In this document: positions 52,711 through 54,901 of the stretch, in pieces
Layout of the letters: each line of letters begins with the position of its first letter
Numbering within the stretch: position 1 is the stretch's first letter
Assembly: GCF_001475545.1 (NCBI RefSeq)
Contig: NZ_LDQC01000028.1
Location: 1-54,901 of the forward strand
Reading direction: 5' to 3'
DNA: 54,901 bases
Origin: Curtobacterium luteum
GTDB lineage: Bacteria > Actinomycetota > Actinomycetes > Actinomycetales > Microbacteriaceae
Translations under genes and position numbers: made by a program
The notes under the pieces: model-generated
What the model was told of the DNA's origin: nothing
Database searches by the model: none
What the model saw: only the letters and a program-made list of their open reading frames with translations

Positions 52711-52998
52711 ATGAACCCGCGCATCGCCTGGCACCGCGTCCTCGTCACCGTCGTCGTCGTGTTCCTCGCCCTCGCGGTCGTGCTCTACGCGCTGAGCGTG
52801 TTCCTGGCCCCTGCCGACGGCCGGAACACCGCCGGGCTCTTCGTCGGCTGGGCGATGTTCGCGATGATCGGCGCGATCGGCTTCGGCATCGTCGACTTCT
52901 TCGTGCGTCCGCTCGGTGGCCGCAGTGGCGACGCGGACGTCATGGCCGCGGCCGAGGAAGCACGGACCGGCAGCACCCGCACGCAGCAGGTCCGCTGA
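52711..52998 (+). CDS. Small two-helix membrane protein
   Basis: 95 aa: helices at about 8-32 (VLVTVVVVFLALAVVLYALSVFL) and 41-62 (TAGLFVGWAMFAMIGAIGFGIVDFFV), then a short cytoplasmic tail. I recognise no family. It is tail-to-tail with the NUDIX gene with no intergenic base. Confidence 0.7.
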   Translation: MNPRIAWHRVLVTVVVVFLALAVVLYALSVFLAPADGRNTAGLFVGWAMFAMIGAIGFGIVDFFVRPLGGRSGDADVMAAAEEARTGSTRTQQVR

Positions 52999-53499
52999 TC
53001 ACGCTCCGGTGAACCCGGCCACGGTCGCGTTGTCCTCCGCGAACGTGAAGCGCGCGCGGACGCGACCGCCCGCGAGCACCCCGGGCAGCCAGTACTGCGC
53101 GTCGTCCCACATCGCCCCGTAGGGAACGGTGTCGACCGGGATCCACCGGGGCTCGAGCTCGTCGCTGCCCGTCGGGTCCCCCTGCCAGCGGCGGCAGACG
53201 AAGACGTCCGAGACCTGCGACCAGGACGGACGGAACGGGAACCGGTAGTCCAACGTGCCCCGCGCCTCCAGGTCGTCGGGGTCGAGCCGCAGGCCGACCT
53301 CCTCGGCCACCTCGCGGACGGCCGTGTCGACCGCGGCCTCACCGGGCTCCCGCTTGCCGCCGGGCCCGACCAGGCGGCCGGTGCCGAGGCCGCGGCGCTT
53401 CTCCCCGAGCAGCACCTCGGGGCCGTCGGCCCCGTCGCGGAGCAGGTACACGACGACCACGGCCGGGTGCTGGATCGTGCGGTCGGCGCGTTCGGTCAC
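52999..53499 (-). CDS. NUDIX hydrolase (MTH1/MutT-like)
   Basis: 166 aa. The Nudix box is intact: G48, E54, R62-E63, E66-E67, G69 (GKREPGEAAVDTAVREVAEEVGL). The segment around RLVGPGGKREPGE and PYGAMWDDAQYWLPGVLAGGRVRARFTF resembles oxidised purine nucleotide hydrolases of the MTH1 type, which cleanse 8-oxo-dGTP, but substrate is inferred. GTG start preceded by GGGGAG and a CACACT box 6 nt away. The reading frame extends upstream across a divergent gene and is not used. Confidence 0.87.
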   Translation of the reverse strand: MTERADRTIQHPAVVVVYLLRDGADGPEVLLGEKRRGLGTGRLVGPGGKREPGEAAVDTAVREVAEEVGLRLDPDDLEARGTLDYRFPFRPSWSQVSDVFVCRRWQGDPTGSDELEPRWIPVDTVPYGAMWDDAQYWLPGVLAGGRVRARFTFAEDNATVAGFTGA

Positions 53500-53526
53500 C
53501 TCCCCAGTGTGGCGTACGCTCGTCCC

Positions 53527-53559
53527 ATGGCAGGCGTGCTGCGGGGGCATCATGGCTGA
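53527..53559 (+). CDS. 10-residue upstream ORF (MAGVLRGHHG), possible leader peptide
   Basis: An ATG 6 nt after TACGCT (53515-53520) opens a 10-codon frame that ends at the TGA inside the ATGGCTGA of the next gene, so it overlaps that gene's start by 8 nt in a different frame. If transcription begins at this ATG, the small frame would be translated as a leaderless mRNA and couple translation to the downstream gene. Whether the peptide matters is unknown. Confidence 0.35.
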   Translation: MAGVLRGHHG

Positions 53560-53902
53560 GTCCCGCAGGTCGGGGCGCAGCCTCGAAGTGCTGCGTGCCG
53601 AGGCCGCCGAGGAGATCTCGATGCTCGTCGAGCACCGGAGCCGGCAGGGCGAGGACCCGTGGGACTTCATGCCGACGCTGCCGACGGTCGACGAGCAGGT
53701 CGTGCTCATCCTCCGTGCCGACTCCCTCGAGCTCGACGCCGCGCTCGGGAAGCGCAGTGCGCAGTGGTCGATGCACCCGGCGTCCGGCCAGGGCACCGCG
53801 ATGGGCGAGGAGTACCACCGGCTGCGCCGCATCGCCCTGCAGCACCCGGAGCTGACCGAGGCGGTCTGGAAGCTCATGGGCGCACTCCCCGACGCGAGCT
53901 GA
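53552..53902 (+). CDS. Conserved actinobacterial-type hypothetical protein
   Basis: 116 aa, acidic and helical. Recognisable segments are SLEVLRAEAAEEISMLVEHRSRQGEDPWDFMPTLPTVDEQVVLILRADSLELDAAL and HRLRRIALQHPELTEAVWKLMGALPDAS. No membrane segment, cysteine or known catalytic motif. I know no function. The ATG is followed 66 nt after its stop by the PabC-like gene, same strand. Confidence 0.65.
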   Translation: MAESRRSGRSLEVLRAEAAEEISMLVEHRSRQGEDPWDFMPTLPTVDEQVVLILRADSLELDAALGKRSAQWSMHPASGQGTAMGEEYHRLRRIALQHPELTEAVWKLMGALPDAS

Positions 53903-53967
53903 CCGGCGCCGGGGGCGTCGGCCGCGGTCCGGTGCCGGGGCCGGTCGCGCTGCGGTTGGATGGGCAC

Positions 53968-54858
53968 ATGACCGAAACCGTCCTCGCGATCCTCAACCAG
54001 CCCTCCCGCGACGCCGCACCGCACGACCCGGACGCCGACACGTTCTGGTTCGCCGCCCCGCTCGAGGAGCACGTGCAGGTGCAGGACCTCGGGATCATCC
54101 GCGGCGACGGCGTGTTCGAGACCATCACCGTGGTGGACGGTCGGCCGCAGGCGCTCGAGCCGCACCTCGCGCGCTTCGAGCGGTCCGCCCGCATGCTCGA
54201 CCTGCCCGTCCCGGACGCCGACGCCTGGCGCCGCACGATCGAGGCCGTGTGCGCCGAGCTGGACCCCGTCCGCGAGGGCTTCGTGAAGACCGTGCTGACC
54301 CGCGGCGTCGAGGGCTCCGACCGCCCGACCGGCTGGGCGTACGCGGCGCCGTCGGGTGACCAGACGCCCGCACGCACCGAGGGCATCTCGGTCGTGACGC
54401 TCGACCGCGGCTACCGGCACGACGTCGAGCGCACGTCGCCGTGGCTCCTGCAGGGGGCGAAGACGCTCTCGTACGCGGTGAACATGGCCGCACTGCGCGA
54501 GGCCGACCGCCGAGGGGCCGACGACGCACTCTTCGTGTCGACGGACGGCTACGTGCTCGAGGGCACCCGCGCGAACCTGGTCATGTCCGTCGGTGGTCGG
54601 TTCGTGACCCCCCGCACCGACATCGGCATCCTCGCCGGCACCACGCAGGCCGATGTGTTCCGGTTCGCCGAGGAGGCCGGCATGGACACCGCCTACGAGC
54701 TCGTGACGCTCGCCGACCTCGAGGCAGCCGACGCGCTCTGGCTCGTGTCGAGCGTCCGCCAGGCGGCGCCGATCCGGTCGGTGAACGGGGTCACCCGGGC
54801 GATGGACCTGCCGCTCACCGAGCGCATCAACGAGTTCCTGCTGTCGCGCGAGTCCTGA
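53968..54858 (+). CDS. Class IV PLP-dependent aminotransferase (aminodeoxychorismate lyase-like)
   Basis: 296 aa, fold type IV. The Schiff-base lysine is K165 in LQGAKTLSYAVNMAA, and the PLP-binding EGTRANLVM loop is present; IRGDGVFETITVVDGRP is the family's N-terminal block. Best matches by pattern are 4-amino-4-deoxychorismate lyase (PabC, folate synthesis) and D-/branched-chain aminotransferases. ATG start at 53968; TTGGAT lies 6 nt before it. Confidence 0.85.
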   Translation: MTETVLAILNQPSRDAAPHDPDADTFWFAAPLEEHVQVQDLGIIRGDGVFETITVVDGRPQALEPHLARFERSARMLDLPVPDADAWRRTIEAVCAELDPVREGFVKTVLTRGVEGSDRPTGWAYAAPSGDQTPARTEGISVVTLDRGYRHDVERTSPWLLQGAKTLSYAVNMAALREADRRGADDALFVSTDGYVLEGTRANLVMSVGGRFVTPRTDIGILAGTTQADVFRFAEEAGMDTAYELVTLADLEAADALWLVSSVRQAAPIRSVNGVTRAMDLPLTERINEFLLSRES

Positions 54859-54884
54859 CCGCGCCGGTCACGGACCCACCCCGT

Positions 54885-54901
54885 GACGGACGGGAGGCCC
54901 G
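54885..54901 (+). repeat. Partial GGAGGC-type element cut by the right edge
   Basis: GACGGACGGGAGGCCCG begins 27 nt after the stop of the PabC-like gene; the pairing right arm is outside the window. Confidence 0.5.

Noticed and set aside
53255..53551. An in-frame upstream extension of the 116-aa unknown gene
   Set aside because: It overlaps the NUDIX gene on the other strand and has an Arg/Ser/Pro-rich shadow composition.

Overview
The window is 54.9 kb of very GC-rich chromosomal DNA from a Gram-positive actinobacterium, most likely Microbacteriaceae and plausibly Curtobacterium. This rests on gene order: lexA divergent from a LysM protein; hflX, dapF, miaA and miaB; recX-recA-DUF3046-clgR-cinA-pgsA-ftsK-rnj-dapA; and thyA/dfrA, dapB, an M16 peptidase, pnp and rpsO. 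Codon use, GTG and TTG starts, TANNNT -10 boxes and an actinobacterial SOS box agree with this. The genus is an inference from gene content. I found no rRNA, tRNA, CRISPR array, prophage or intact insertion sequence.

Layout. 1-2.4 kb: the hisC-hisB-hisH end of a histidine operon, minus strand, continuing off the left edge. 2.5-12.9 kb: an SOS block (LysM division inhibitor, lexA, recA/recX with SOS boxes) interleaved with hflX, a methyltransferase, dapF and the tRNA-modification pair miaA/miaB. 13-20 kb: cinA, pgsA, ftsK, RNase J, dapA. 20.4-26.6 kb: dfrA/thyA, an SDR-like gene, dapB, a GNAT enzyme, a histidine phosphatase and an M16 peptidase. 26.8-29.3 kb: accessory genes (TetR, a Tat-type ferritin-like protein, a PEBP protein). 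29.5-36 kb: pnp and rpsO, separated by four accessory genes (a secreted coiled-coil muramidase-like protein and a flavin reductase / Ser-rich protein / ApbE operon). 36.1-39.1 kb: VanZ, a GH6 glycosidase, and a protealysin-like M4 peptidase followed by an emfourin-type inhibitor. 39.2-39.6 kb: a gene-free stretch with three copies of a 60-bp inverted-repeat element. 39.7-54.9 kb: a HelD/HelR-like RNA polymerase-recycling ATPase, an aldo/keto reductase, FKBP, an MFS exporter, YihY, AspA, a phosphate transporter with a small partner, a Na+/H+ antiporter, membrane proteins, a NUDIX hydrolase and a PabC-like PLP enzyme.

Genes that work together: dapA, dapB and dapF are all in the diaminopimelate/lysine pathway; thyA and dfrA form a coupled dTMP/folate pair; lexA, recA, recX and the LysM protein form the SOS circuit; miaA and miaB make the ms2i6A37 tRNA modification; rnj, pnp and rpsO belong to RNA turnover and translation.

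The most unusual content is between genes. (1) Four copies of a 60-bp element bounded by GCACAACC and GGTTGTGC, three of them clustered. (2) Two further families of long hairpins, two copies each. (3) A hairpin or half-hairpin built on GGAGGC...GCCTCC after the stop codons of about fifteen transcription units, which may be the local terminator or 3'-end signal. (4) A -10 box placed 6-8 nt before the start codon of at least fourteen genes, implying leaderless mRNAs; at dapB/GNAT one 10-bp palindrome supplies the -10 box for both divergent genes.
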